From Parvularcula sp964219355 (GTDB lineage: Bacteria > Pseudomonadota > Alphaproteobacteria > Caulobacterales > Parvularculaceae), in contig CAXPOZ010000002.1 in the NCBI GenBank assembly GCA_964219355.1, forward strand, positions 1-64,000: DNA of 64,000 nt, given 5' to 3'. This document shows positions 25,912 to 34,323 of the stretch, piece by piece (position 1 is the stretch's first letter; every line of letters starts with the position of its first letter). The notes below the pieces were generated by a model. The model ran no database searches, had not been told where the DNA came from, and saw only the letters and a list, made by a program, of their open reading frames with translations. The position numbers and the translations under genes were made by a program.

Positions 25912-26535
25912 TTATCGGCCGATCAGGCGGAAGAACCGCGCTTCCATTGCCGGGTCGTCCTTGAAGACTCCTGTAAAGCGGGTCGTCAGCGTATCAACGC
26001 CGTGCTTGTGGACGCCGCGAGTCGACATGCATTGGTGCTCGGCCTCGATCATCACGGCGACGCCGCGCGGCTTGAGAACGTCATCCAGCGTCTGGGCGAT
26101 CTGCGCGGTCATTTTTTCCTGCACCTGCAGGCGCTTGCCGAAAATATCGACCAGCCGCGCAAGCTTGGAGATCCCGACGACCTTGCCGTCCGGCAGATAG
26201 GCGACATGCGCCTTGCCAATGATCGGCGCCATATGGTGCTCGCAATAGCTCTCAAGCCGGATGTCTTTCATGACGACGATGTCGTCATAGCCCTCAACCT
26301 CTTCGAAGGTGCGGGTGAGAACCTCTACGGGGTCTTCGGCGTAGCCAGCGAACCACTCCTTGAAGGCTTTGGTCACGCGGGAAGGCGTATCGAGCAGCCC
26401 TTCGCGGGCGGGGTTGTCACCTGCCCAGCGGATCAGGGTGCGCACGGCCTCTTCGGCTTCCGCGGCAGTTGGTTCGGCGCCGGCCTTCTCTTTGGAGGGC
26501 GCATGCGACTTGGAATCGTAGGCAATGACGCTCAT
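25912..26535 (-). CDS. folE: GTP cyclohydrolase I
   Basis: A 207-residue enzyme that converts GTP to dihydroneopterin triphosphate for folate synthesis. Zinc and catalytic motifs are intact: ESYCEHHMAP near residue 105, GKAHVAYLP, and HQCMSTRGVHK near 165. The N-terminal 25 residues are poorly conserved and lysine-rich, as usual. It is on the minus strand downstream of the TetR gene with 168 bases between. Confidence 0.96.
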   Translation of the reverse strand: MSVIAYDSKSHAPSKEKAGAEPTAAEAEEAVRTLIRWAGDNPAREGLLDTPSRVTKAFKEWFAGYAEDPVEVLTRTFEEVEGYDDIVVMKDIRLESYCEHHMAPIIGKAHVAYLPDGKVVGISKLARLVDIFGKRLQVQEKMTAQIAQTLDDVLKPRGVAVMIEAEHQCMSTRGVHKHGVDTLTTRFTGVFKDDPAMEARFFRLIGR

Positions 26536-26703
26536 CGGGTCTGTCCTATCGAAGGAGCGATTCCAGGTTCGCGCCTGTGGGGGAATATGAGGGCCGGAGC
26601 AGGTTCCTGGATCCAGACTTAACCGGCCATGTCAGCAGGATATGGGACAATCCCCTGAAAATGCAAATGCTGTCGCATGGCATGTGCTGTCGCGACGCAG
26701 GCC

Positions 26704-27279
26704 CTAACTCGCCGCAGGGCGCAGCGCCGCGTCGATCAGCACGGTGGCGGCTGCTTTCGCATCAATCGCGGCCTTTTTCGGGTCAAGAAGGTGCGCCAGC
26801 ACGATCGCGCCTTCTTTGAGGAGCAAGAGCTTGTCAGCGAGGGCTGATGGTTCGGTAGCGCCGGCCTTCTCGGCCAACCCCTCGAAATAGCGGTGGATCA
26901 GCCTTTTGTGCTCGGCAGAGATCGCATGCACCGGGTGCTTGCGGTCCTGATATTCCGAGGACGCCTTGATGAACATGCAACTGCGGAACTGGGGTTCGGC
27001 GAACCACTTCCCCAGCACATCAAAGATCGCATAAAGGCGGGCTTCCGGCGTTTCGGCTTCCTCCTCGATGCCGCGGATCATCCAGTTCCGGAAATTCTCG
27101 TCGCGCAGCCGCAGCGTGGCGAGGATCAGATCATCCTTGGTCCGGAAATGCTTGTAGATCGCCGTCTTGGAGACGCCGGTTTCCTTTGCCAGCCGATCCA
27201 TGCCGACGGCGTGAAATCCCCCCTGATAGAAGACCTGCAGTGCGCGCTGCACCAGCTGGTCTCGCTTGGATTCGCTCAT
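26704..27279 (-). CDS. TetR family transcriptional regulator
   Basis: A 191-residue repressor. The N-terminal HTH (about 5-60) reads QVFYQGGFHAVGMDRLAKE then SKTAIYKHFRTKDDL, and the ligand-binding domain follows. The ATG at 27279 has GAGAG eight bases upstream; an ATG at 27294 is also in frame. Three near-identical palindromes (ACYGATCGGT) lie between it and the divergent isochorismatase gene, one immediately upstream of this start, so autoregulation and control of the neighbours are likely. The inducer is unknown. Confidence 0.9.
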   Translation of the reverse strand: MSESKRDQLVQRALQVFYQGGFHAVGMDRLAKETGVSKTAIYKHFRTKDDLILATLRLRDENFRNWMIRGIEEEAETPEARLYAIFDVLGKWFAEPQFRSCMFIKASSEYQDRKHPVHAISAEHKRLIHRYFEGLAEKAGATEPSALADKLLLLKEGAIVLAHLLDPKKAAIDAKAAATVLIDAALRPAAS

Positions 27280-27296
27280 TATGGGTACTCTCATAT

Positions 27297-27306
27297 ACTG
27301 ATCGGT
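27297..27306. promoter_or_regulatory. TetR operator copy 1
   Basis: ACTGATCGGT, a one-mismatch copy of the palindrome ACCGATCGGT, lies 18 bases before the TetR start and would allow autorepression. Confidence 0.6.
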
Positions 27307-27414
27307 TCACACCTAGGTGGTGTTGCTGCAAAAATCTACCCTCAGAAATCCTAACATTATCAACAGAATACGCGCGATCGAGCGGATTTCTGCCAGAAAA
27401 TCCATCAATACAGG

Positions 27415-27442
27415 TTGACCGATCGGTTTATGTGCGTATTTT
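27415..27442 (+). promoter_or_regulatory. Promoter for the rightward unit
   Basis: TTGACC (27415-27420) and TATTTT (27437-27442) are 16 bases apart and lie between and across the two perfect operators. Bound repressor would block it. Confidence 0.45.
27418..27427. promoter_or_regulatory. TetR operator copy 2
   Basis: ACCGATCGGT, a perfect 10-base palindrome overlapping the -35 element of the rightward promoter. Confidence 0.7.
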
Positions 27443-27448
27443 ACATGT

Positions 27449-27458
27449 ACCGATCGGT
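27449..27458. promoter_or_regulatory. TetR operator copy 3
   Basis: A second perfect ACCGATCGGT, 31 bases after copy 2 (close to three helical turns), placed at or just after the expected transcription start. Confidence 0.7.
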
Positions 27459-27515
27459 TATCCTTCGGGGGCTGGTCGGGAACCGAAAAGACTGCCTGTC
27501 ATGGAGAGAGCAAAG

Positions 27516-27794
27516 ATGACCCGCAATTCGGCAACTAAGAAAATCCGTACACATGCGAATGTGCAGGCTGCCGGCGCCGGGCGCGTAAGGGAGGAGGGGG
27601 CCGCCATGTCCCCTGATCACGGATCCCATCACTGCAAGCAGAGACTGGAAGACGTGACATCACATGCCCTCAGCTCGGGGCATTTCGACCAGGAAATCTA
27701 TGCGGCCCTGTGGCTGCGTGAATGGTCGGGCTCTTTGGCAGGCAAGCTGAAATCAACCGCAATGTCATTCCTGCGCTCATCGAGCACGGACTGA
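27516..27794 (+). CDS. Hypothetical protein between the TetR operators and the isochorismatase gene
   Basis: A 92-residue reading frame. It starts MTRNSATKKIRTHANV, with GGAG nine bases before the ATG at 27516. The second half holds a His/Cys-rich stretch (SPDHGSHHCKQRL) and EIYAALWLREWSGSLAGKL. No signal peptide or family is recognised. It fills the space between the promoter at 27415 and the next gene, 32 bases upstream of it, so it could be the first gene of the regulated unit. It may instead be untranslated leader. Confidence 0.4.
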   Translation: MTRNSATKKIRTHANVQAAGAGRVREEGAAMSPDHGSHHCKQRLEDVTSHALSSGHFDQEIYAALWLREWSGSLAGKLKSTAMSFLRSSSTD

Positions 27795-27826
27795 AAATCC
27801 TTACACAGATAAAGGGAACGAGTAAC

Positions 27827-28630
27827 ATGTCTATTTTCTTCAAAGGTGCTGTCACGGCTCTCGTCTTCATGGCTGAAATGGCCGCTGGTGAAGCTGTTGA
27901 ATCCATGATGACGGTCAAGCCGTCACCGAACCCGGCCTATGCCGAGCCGGCAGAGCCCGCGCTGCCGCAGATCGATATGGAGATTGACCGGTCGCGCACG
28001 GCCATCGTCATCACTGATCCGCAGATCGACTTTCTCTCTCCCGATGGGGTGAGCTGGGGCGTGATCGGCCAGAGTGTCACCGAGCAGAACACGGTCGAAA
28101 ACCTTGAACGCCTGATGAAGCTGGCAAAAGATGAAGACCTGCCGCTCTTCATCTCGCCCCACCATTATTATCCGACAGACCATGGCTGGCAATTCGAAGG
28201 CGCGCTCGAACGCCTGATGCACTCGATCGGCATGTTCGACCGCAAAGATCCCTATACGCTCGAAGGGTTTGCGAATTCAGGCTCTGACTTCATGCCGCAA
28301 TATCGCCAGTACATCCATGACGGCGAGACGGTTATTACGAGTACGCACAAAATCTATGGCCCAGAGCAGAATGACCTTGCGCTCCAGCTTCGTAAGCGCG
28401 GTATCGACAAGGTGATCCTTGCGGGCATGTCGGCCAATCTCTGCACCCAGGCGCATCTTTATGAGCTGCTGGAACAGGGTTTTGAGGTTGCCGTCGTGAA
28501 AGACGCAACGGCTGGTGCCATCGTGCCGGATGGCGACGGTTACCTCGCTGCACTGATCAATTTCCGTTACGTCTCGAACGGCGTCTGGACGACGGAAGAA
28601 ACAGTTGAGCGCGTGTCAAAAGCCCTCTGA
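27827..28630 (+). CDS. Isochorismatase-family cysteine hydrolase
   Basis: A 267-residue protein. An N-terminal stretch (about 1-48) resembles a weak signal or spacer and is followed by the isochorismatase-like Rossmann domain. The catalytic triad is Asp64 (ITDPQIDF), Lys175 (THKIYG) and Cys206 (SANLCTQAH). Relatives hydrolyse isochorismate, nicotinamide, N-carbamoyl amides or ureas, so the substrate is open. The start at 27827 is preferred over an upstream in-frame start (27722) because the upstream part overlaps another frame. It is apparently controlled by the divergent TetR protein. A terminator follows at 28731. Confidence 0.86.
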   Translation: MSIFFKGAVTALVFMAEMAAGEAVESMMTVKPSPNPAYAEPAEPALPQIDMEIDRSRTAIVITDPQIDFLSPDGVSWGVIGQSVTEQNTVENLERLMKLAKDEDLPLFISPHHYYPTDHGWQFEGALERLMHSIGMFDRKDPYTLEGFANSGSDFMPQYRQYIHDGETVITSTHKIYGPEQNDLALQLRKRGIDKVILAGMSANLCTQAHLYELLEQGFEVAVVKDATAGAIVPDGDGYLAALINFRYVSNGVWTTEETVERVSKAL

Positions 28631-28730
28631 CAACGCGCCTTCGGTCAGTCAGAGTCCCTGCTCATGCCTGACTGACCAAAAGGCGAGGAGTGAATTGCTG
28701 CCCTCAATTCTCTGATCGCCTGCCCGAAGA

Positions 28731-28762
28731 GGAGATCCGGTGTCCCGCCGGGTCTCCTTTTT
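28731..28762 (+). terminator. Terminator of the isochorismatase unit
   Basis: GGAGATCCGG pairs with CCGGGTCTCC (one G-U pair) over a seven-base loop and is followed by TTTTT. Confidence 0.85.
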
Positions 28763-28827
28763 CTGTGAAGTCCAGCAGGACAACAGCATGATTGCGCCCT
28801 GCGGCCGGAGCGGGCAAATGCCCGGTC

Positions 28828-30201
28828 ATGCCCATGCACCTTTACGACAGCTATACCCGCGAGAAACGTGAATTCATCCCCGCCGACCCCGACCGGGTGA
28901 CGGTCTATTGCTGCGGGCCGACCGTCTATGCGCCGCCCCATATTGGCAATGCGCGCGCGGCTGTGAATGCCGATATGCTGATCCGCGTGCTGCGGCATGA
29001 ATTTGGCGCAGGCCATGTGCGCTATGCGCGGAACTTTACCGATATCGACGACAAGATCATGAAGGCCGCCAGGGAAGAGGGCGTTGAGATCGGTGTCATC
29101 ACCGCGCGGGCAACCGAGGCTTATCTTGCGGGGCTTGATGCGCTGGGGTGCCAGCGGCCGGATGTGGCGCCGCGCGCGACCGAGACGATCCCCGCCATGC
29201 AGGCGCTGGTCTCGACCCTGCTGGCGCGCGGTCACGCCTATGCCGGGGACGGACATATCCTCTTCGATACGAAAAGCTTTGATCGGTACGGGAAGCTTTC
29301 CGGCCTCGACCGCGACGCGATTATCGCCGGCGCGCGGGTGGAGGTCGCTCCTTACAAGAAGGATCCGGCGGATTTTGTCCTTTGGAAGCCTTCCGCTGAT
29401 GACGAGCCCGGCTGGGATGTGCCTGCCCGCTGGCCGATTGAGGGGCGCGGACGTCCAGGTTGGCACCTTGAATGCTCTGCGATGATCCGGGATGTGTTGG
29501 GCGAGACCATCGACATTCACTGCGGCGGGCAGGATCTGCGCTTTCCGCATCATGAGAATGAGATCGCGCAGAGCTGCTGCGGCACCGAGACTGGCGACAC
29601 GCCGCTCGCGCGCTTCTGGTTTCATAACGGCATGCTGCGGCTCGATGGTGCGAAAATGTCGAAAAGCGTGGGCAATATCGAAACCCCGCAGGAGTTGCTC
29701 GCGCGCTGGTCGGGCGAAGTGCTGCGCTTTGCGCTCCTCACTGCGCAATACCGCCAGCCGCTTGACTGGTCGGAGGAGTTGCTGGCGAGCTGCAAGTCCC
29801 AGCTCGACCGTTTCTACCGGGTGCTGAGCGATGTGGCCGAAGGCGGCGAGGTCGCGCCGGGCGTCCGTGCGGCGCTGACCGATGACGTCAACACGCCGCA
29901 GGCGATCGCCGCTCTCCATGAGCTGCGCGAAAAGGCCAGCGCCGGGGACAAGGCCGCCGCCGCCAGCCTGCGCGCCAGTGGTGAGCTGATGGGGCTTTTC
30001 TCCTCGTCTGCCGAAGGCTGGTTTCAGCAGGGGTCAGGAGACGGTCCGACGGCGGATGAAATCGAAGCCCTCATCGCCGAACGCCAGCAGGCTCGCAAAG
30101 ACAAAGACTTTGCCCGCTCCGACCAGATCCGCGATGATCTGGCCGCCAAAGGCGTCATACTCGAGGACGGTCCCGACGGCGTGACCTGGCGTCGGGGGTA
30201 G
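28828..30201 (+). CDS. cysS: Cysteinyl-tRNA synthetase
   Basis: A 457-residue class I aminoacyl-tRNA synthetase. The zinc site uses Cys29 in YCCGPTVY and later Cys and His in HLECSAM and HHENEIAQS. The HIGH-type motif is HIGN at residues 38-41 and the KMSKS loop is AKMSKSVGN near 273. The C-terminal anticodon region ends in EDGPDGVTWRRG, as in most family members. The start is set at ATG 28828, with ATG 28834 equally possible; both are more conserved than upstream TTG codons. Confidence 0.97.
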   Translation: MPMHLYDSYTREKREFIPADPDRVTVYCCGPTVYAPPHIGNARAAVNADMLIRVLRHEFGAGHVRYARNFTDIDDKIMKAAREEGVEIGVITARATEAYLAGLDALGCQRPDVAPRATETIPAMQALVSTLLARGHAYAGDGHILFDTKSFDRYGKLSGLDRDAIIAGARVEVAPYKKDPADFVLWKPSADDEPGWDVPARWPIEGRGRPGWHLECSAMIRDVLGETIDIHCGGQDLRFPHHENEIAQSCCGTETGDTPLARFWFHNGMLRLDGAKMSKSVGNIETPQELLARWSGEVLRFALLTAQYRQPLDWSEELLASCKSQLDRFYRVLSDVAEGGEVAPGVRAALTDDVNTPQAIAALHELREKASAGDKAAAASLRASGELMGLFSSSAEGWFQQGSGDGPTADEIEALIAERQQARKDKDFARSDQIRDDLAAKGVILEDGPDGVTWRRG

Positions 30202-30212
30202 GTTTGGTGCCG

Positions 30213-30285
30213 ACTCCACCTCTCCCCAAGTCTGGGGAGAGGTCGGAGATCGCTTTTGCGGTCTCCGGGTGAAGGGATATGCGTA
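30213..30285. repeat. Palindromic dispersed repeat unit
   Basis: CTCTCCCC-AAGT-CTGGGGAGAG forms a strong hairpin and is followed by a second imperfect dyad (GGAGATCGC and GCGGTCTCCGG) and GGTGAAGGG. This layout is that of a dispersed intergenic repeat common in alphaproteobacterial chromosomes. It sits between cysS and the AT-rich gene. Confidence 0.5.
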
Positions 30286-30309
30286 AATTCAACTTCCGCC
30301 CAAAGAATT

Positions 30310-30825
30310 CTAGTTCAACTCTTCTTTCGAGAATCTCTTATAAGCATGCTGTGGGGGATAAATTTCAAAGCTGCAGCTAGGGCAGTTTCTTGAGGTTGTG
30401 GAGAGACGTTCCTCAATTATTTCTTTGCGTGTTGACGCCGGCGCATGCTCGAATCCGACGAAAATATCGTAGCTGGCAAAAGCTATTCCCTTCCAGCCGC
30501 ACTGGTTGCAATGGCTATTTTGAATATCGATTCTTCCGAATGAATGCTCGTCATATCTGTAATATTCAAACCACATAAACGGTGCTAGCTTGCTGCCTGC
30601 TTGCTTAGCAGAGATTAGTCCGCCATAGACATTTTCTTTTTCGAAAAAGGCTGACCACTTTTCTCTATCCAGTTTGTGATAGAAGAAAATATCATGATAT
30701 TCTCCGTTTGAAGATAACTTCAACTTATCATCGAAAATTCCCATATTCATCCGATAGGGAATAGTCAGGACCAGCTGTTGCTGAATGCTTCTGGACTCGA
30801 ACTCTGAGATCGATATTTCTGCCAT
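30310..30825 (-). CDS. AT-rich orphan gene with two CxxC motifs
   Basis: A 171-residue protein of unknown function. It holds CNQCGWKG near residue 113 and CPSC near 155, which together look like a four-cysteine zinc-binding pair. The middle is aromatic-rich (MWFEYYRYDEHSFG). Its base composition, about 42% GC by eye, is far below both neighbours, and codon use follows, which suggests recent transfer. It is flanked on one side by a dispersed palindromic repeat. No family is recognised. Confidence 0.6.
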   Translation of the reverse strand: MAEISISEFESRSIQQQLVLTIPYRMNMGIFDDKLKLSSNGEYHDIFFYHKLDREKWSAFFEKENVYGGLISAKQAGSKLAPFMWFEYYRYDEHSFGRIDIQNSHCNQCGWKGIAFASYDIFVGFEHAPASTRKEIIEERLSTTSRNCPSCSFEIYPPQHAYKRFSKEELN

Positions 30826-30840
30826 GGTAAATTTCCGGCG

Positions 30841-31479
30841 CTATTTCGCCCCCTCCAGCGCATCGAGATCCATCCTGCCTAGCGCTCTCGCATGGCGTCC
30901 GATCTTTTCGGGCGGCCAATCCCACCAGTTGAGCGCCAGCAAGCGCTCGACAGTCTCCTCATCGAACCGTGAACGGATAACTTTGGCGGGATTGCCGCCG
31001 GCAATCGCGTAAGGGGGAATGTCGCCTGTTACCACGGATTTCGAGGCGATGATGGCGCCATGGCCGATCTTCACGCCCGGCATGATGGTAACGCCATAGC
31101 CGATCCAGACATCATGGCCGATCTCGGTATCGCCCTTGTGACCTGCGGACCATTCGGCGGGGTCGAAGCCTTCCTCCCAGCCGCCGCCAAAGATGTTGAA
31201 AGGATAGGTCGAGACACCGCCCATGGCGTGGTTCGCGCCATTCATGATGAACTTGACCCCCGTCGCCAGCGCACAGAACTTCCCGATACGGAGGACATCG
31301 CCCACGAAGGGGTAATGATAAAGAACGCACCGCTCATAGAACCCCGCCGGGCCTTCGGGATCGTCATAATAGGTGTATTCGCCGATCTCGACATTCTCCG
31401 CCGTGACCAGCGGCTTGAGGAAGCCGACACGCTCATGACCGGTCAGGGGATGAGGATTTTGCGGGTCAGGTCCATGCAT
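30841..31479 (-). CDS. CatB-related O-acetyltransferase (hexapeptide repeat)
   Basis: A 212-residue left-handed beta-helix acyltransferase. Hexapeptide repeats run through IGHDVWIGYGVTIMPGVKIGHGAIIASKSVVTGDIPPY, read in sections, near residues 125-165. The NGANHAMGGVSTYPFNIFG segment carries the catalytic His of the xenobiotic acetyltransferase (XAT) group, and the end has NWWDWPPEKI, as in CatB and Vat proteins. It uses acetyl-CoA; the acceptor could be a streptogramin, chloramphenicol, or a cell sugar. The ATG at 31479 is preferred over 31518 because homologues begin just before HPLTGH. Confidence 0.88.
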   Translation of the reverse strand: MHGPDPQNPHPLTGHERVGFLKPLVTAENVEIGEYTYYDDPEGPAGFYERCVLYHYPFVGDVLRIGKFCALATGVKFIMNGANHAMGGVSTYPFNIFGGGWEEGFDPAEWSAGHKGDTEIGHDVWIGYGVTIMPGVKIGHGAIIASKSVVTGDIPPYAIAGGNPAKVIRSRFDEETVERLLALNWWDWPPEKIGRHARALGRMDLDALEGAK

Positions 31480-31591
31480 TTGCGGGCTCCTTTGGTCATT
31501 TCGACGCGAAAAGAACATCGTTCAGATTAAAACCGCTCTTTTCACAACCCCTTCGAGGACGTAACATCCTCAAGGACGAGGGGGGTTATTG

Positions 31592-33547
31592 ATGGCGATC
31601 ATTCGCATCATCAATGTTCATGGGACTTTTGACGCAGAACCTGCGCGTTCTGGCGAGTCTCGGCTCAAATGGTGGCAGGGCGAACGGCAGTTTACCGGCC
31701 AGCCGGTCGAGATGCCCGACCGCATGGAAGTGCCCCCCAGCCCTTTTGTCGAGGAAATCGCCAAGAAATTCGGCGGCGATGAAGGCCGCGCAGTGGCCGA
31801 ATGCTTCCGCTGGTCAGGCTCTTACAAGGAAACCCAGCGCCGCGAGGCGGGCATGGCCCTCGCCGAAGCGCTCGAAAGCGCCATCAAGGCCGATGACGAC
31901 ACCTATTTCATTCTGATCGGGCACAGCCATGGCGGCAATGTGATCCGCTATGCGCTGCAATATATCGATCTGCCCAAGCGCCAGCTTGAACGGATTTTGA
32001 GCTGGAACACGGTCGGCACGCCTTTCCTTCATTTCCGCCGCCCGAACAGCCTGTGGAACCTCTCAAGGTCCAAACTTCTCTTTGTTCTCGGGCTCTCGGC
32101 CTTTTTCTTTTACGGCATCGCGACCGGGGTCGATGTCCGCTGCAGCGTCGACAAGATCGCTGCCCGCGATTCCTTCTTCCCCGATTTCTCCTGCAACTGG
32201 GCGCAGGGCTGGGCTCCGAAAAAGATCACGCAGGTGATCGAAGGCTTCGATGAGAGTTTCGATGAGCTGCTCGAACTTCAGGATCTCTCGACCGACCGGC
32301 CGAGCATGGCCAGCCAGCCAGCCGAGATGTCGGCTGAGGCGGACACGGGCGAAGAACCGCCCGCGGAAGGTGATCCGCTCTCTGATTTTGCGACCGCGCC
32401 TGCCGAAGGTGAGGGCGAGGAGCCGCTCGAAGCTGAGAAATATGAAGAGCCCTCCCTCGGGGATCACTATTCCGATCTAAGCGGGATGATGGCGGAAGAC
32501 GCCCCGATGCCGCAGCAATTCGGGCTTGAGGAAGACTTCGTCCAGCAGCAGGCGGTGCCCGCGAAAGGCAAGTCAAAGGACAAGGAAGCTTCCCCTCACG
32601 ATTCAGCCGTCAATTGGCTCGGGGAATTCCAGCGCGGGCTTTTCGGCATGGGTGGGATCGTCATTGCGCTTGTTGCGATATTTGCCTTTACCGGCCGGAA
32701 GCGCGATCGAGCACTCTATAACGTCTTCCGCACCCGCCGCTTCCGATCCGTCTTCCTGCCCAAATGGAATGGCTTTTTGTCCGAGCGAGACGAAGCGGTT
32801 GTTGGGCTTGGTCTGGGAGCTGAGAAATTCTCCGACAAGACCAAGATCATTCCGCAAGGCGCGCTTCGGCCGATCCTGTTCGGGGTCGTGCTGATCGTCC
32901 TCTTCTCCCTTATCTTGCGGGCGGAATATGACGAGGAGTCGAACAATCCCTTTGTTGCGATCATCCGCTCGCTCAAGCGCCTTCTGACAATCAAAGGCAA
33001 GGAAGAGGGGATGCTCAGCCAGACCCTTTCCCAGCAATTCACAGGCCTCAGCGACGTGACCGCGCTCTTTGATGCGCCGTTTGAATTCGCGGTCGGTAGT
33101 TTTGTGCTGGTCGCGGTCTCGCTGCTCTTTGTCAGCCTTTCATGGGCAGATTACCTGCGGACCATCGGGGATGCGCGCATCGTCCGGTCGATCCGGGCCG
33201 TCCTTCTGGGAACGGATGATATTCAGGGCGAGTCGGTCTTCGCCGTCCGCTATTATCCACGTAAAGGTGAGCCTTCACGGGCGATTGTCCTCTCGGATGA
33301 GATTGCGCAGGCGCAGCAGGACCGGGTCAATGGCTCGGCGCCTGAAACGCTCGAATTCATCCGCAAGGAAGTCGGGCTCTATGGCCTCTCGCTGGGTGGG
33401 GACATTCCAAACCTGTCCGAAAAAGTCGGCCAGCACTTCACCTGGGATGAGCTCTACCACACGACCTATTTCACCGTGCCGGTAGTGCGGGAATTCCTGA
33501 TCGAGAAAATCGCCGAGAAAACCCCCGCCGCCCGCAGCTTCGACTAG
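31592..33547 (+). CDS. Membrane protein with alpha/beta-hydrolase domain
   Basis: A 651-residue protein. The N-terminal 150 residues start IIRIINVHGTF, an oxyanion-type strand, and contain the nucleophile elbow GHSHG (Ser112) and SWNTVGTPF, all typical of lipase-like alpha/beta hydrolases. Helices near residues 160-177, 353-370, 427-445 and 499-516 follow. Between the first two is an acidic, low-complexity linker (about 225-330; for example EEPPAEGDPLSD). Hydrolases fused to several membrane helices with such a linker are uncommon, and the catalytic Asp and His are not obvious after Ser112. It may act on lipids at the inner membrane. I do not recognise a named family. It stands alone, 51 bases before the IscU-like gene. 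Confidence 0.7.
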   Translation: MAIIRIINVHGTFDAEPARSGESRLKWWQGERQFTGQPVEMPDRMEVPPSPFVEEIAKKFGGDEGRAVAECFRWSGSYKETQRREAGMALAEALESAIKADDDTYFILIGHSHGGNVIRYALQYIDLPKRQLERILSWNTVGTPFLHFRRPNSLWNLSRSKLLFVLGLSAFFFYGIATGVDVRCSVDKIAARDSFFPDFSCNWAQGWAPKKITQVIEGFDESFDELLELQDLSTDRPSMASQPAEMSAEADTGEEPPAEGDPLSDFATAPAEGEGEEPLEAEKYEEPSLGDHYSDLSGMMAEDAPMPQQFGLEEDFVQQQAVPAKGKSKDKEASPHDSAVNWLGEFQRGLFGMGGIVIALVAIFAFTGRKRDRALYNVFRTRRFRSVFLPKWNGFLSERDEAVVGLGLGAEKFSDKTKIIPQGALRPILFGVVLIVLFSLILRAEYDEESNNPFVAIIRSLKRLLTIKGKEEGMLSQTLSQQFTGLSDVTALFDAPFEFAVGSFVLVAVSLLFVSLSWADYLRTIGDARIVRSIRAVLLGTDDIQGESVFAVRYYPRKGEPSRAIVLSDEIAQAQQDRVNGSAPETLEFIRKEVGLYGLSLGGDIPNLSEKVGQHFTWDELYHTTYFTVPVVREFLIEKIAEKTPAARSFD

Positions 33548-33598
33548 CCGCAACGCGAAGGGCTGTTCGCCGCCGCGCACGCCGCCTACATTGGGGGC

Positions 33599-34036
33599 AT
33601 GCTCAGTGATCTTTACTCAGGCGACCTCCTTGAAGCCGCTGCGTCGATTCCGCCGCGCGCCGATCTGCCAGAGGCGGATGCGCGGGCGAGGAAAGTGAGC
33701 CGCGTCTGCGGCTCAGAAGTGGAGCTTGCGATCAAGGCGGAGGACGGCATCGTCACCGACATCGCGCTCGATGTGAAAGCCTGCGCACTGGGACAGGCAT
33801 CTTCCTCGATGTTTGCGCGCGCCGTTCGCGGGGCCTCGCTCGAGGAACTGATCACCCTCCGCGAAGAGATGACCGCGATGCTGAAAGAGGAGGGACCGGC
33901 CCCTTCCGGTGAGCGTTGGGCGGAGCTGCAAAAACTTCTGCCCATCCGGGAATATCCCGCTCGGCATACCTCGACCCTGCTGATTTTCGAGGCGGCTGCC
34001 GATTGCGCCGAGCAGATATTGCGGGCCGCCCGATGA
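33599..34036 (+). CDS. IscU/NifU-like iron-sulfur cluster scaffold family protein
   Basis: A 145-residue protein with the IscU-like fold. The three cysteines that would bind a cluster are Cys37 (RVCGSEV), Cys62 (KACALGQASSS) and Cys136 (AADCAEQI). The phrase CALGQASSSMFA matches the IscU/SufU ACAxSxAS signature. This short form is common next to yidD in alphaproteobacteria. It overlaps yidD by four bases. Confidence 0.85.
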   Translation: MLSDLYSGDLLEAAASIPPRADLPEADARARKVSRVCGSEVELAIKAEDGIVTDIALDVKACALGQASSSMFARAVRGASLEELITLREEMTAMLKEEGPAPSGERWAELQKLLPIREYPARHTSTLLIFEAAADCAEQILRAAR

Positions 34037-34254
34037 TGCGCCGCCTCGCGATCTTCTTCCTCAGGGTCTATCAATACACTCTCTCGCCAGCCTTTGCGGC
34101 CATTGGGGTCCGCTGCCGGCATGAGCCGACCTGCTCGAATTACGCGATCGAGGCCTACCGGAAATATCCGTTCTGGAAGGCAACGCGGCTGACCGCGGGG
34201 CGACTGGGGCGCTGCCGGCCGGGCGGCACGCATGGATTTGACCCGGTACCGTAG
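34033..34254 (+). CDS. yidD: Membrane protein insertion efficiency factor YidD
   Basis: A 73-residue peripheral membrane protein that assists YidC-mediated insertion. The diagnostic core is YQYTLSPAF, then RCRHEPTCSNYAIEAYRKYP, and a GRLGRCRPGGTHGFDPVP end. It starts with ATG at 34033 or 34036, overlapping the stop of the IscU-like gene, so translation is coupled. Although small, the motif set is unmistakable. Confidence 0.95.
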   Translation: MMRRLAIFFLRVYQYTLSPAFAAIGVRCRHEPTCSNYAIEAYRKYPFWKATRLTAGRLGRCRPGGTHGFDPVP

Positions 34255-34323
34255 CTTTTGCGCCATTGCGCGAACCTGCCAAAGATGATTTTATTTTCCC
34301 ATTGGAGAGTGGGTGTTGTGGGT

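Noticed and set aside
30841..31479. Antibiotic-resistance call for the CatB-like acetyltransferase
   Set aside because: The XAT fold is shared with many housekeeping sugar acetyltransferases; the context gives no support for drug resistance.
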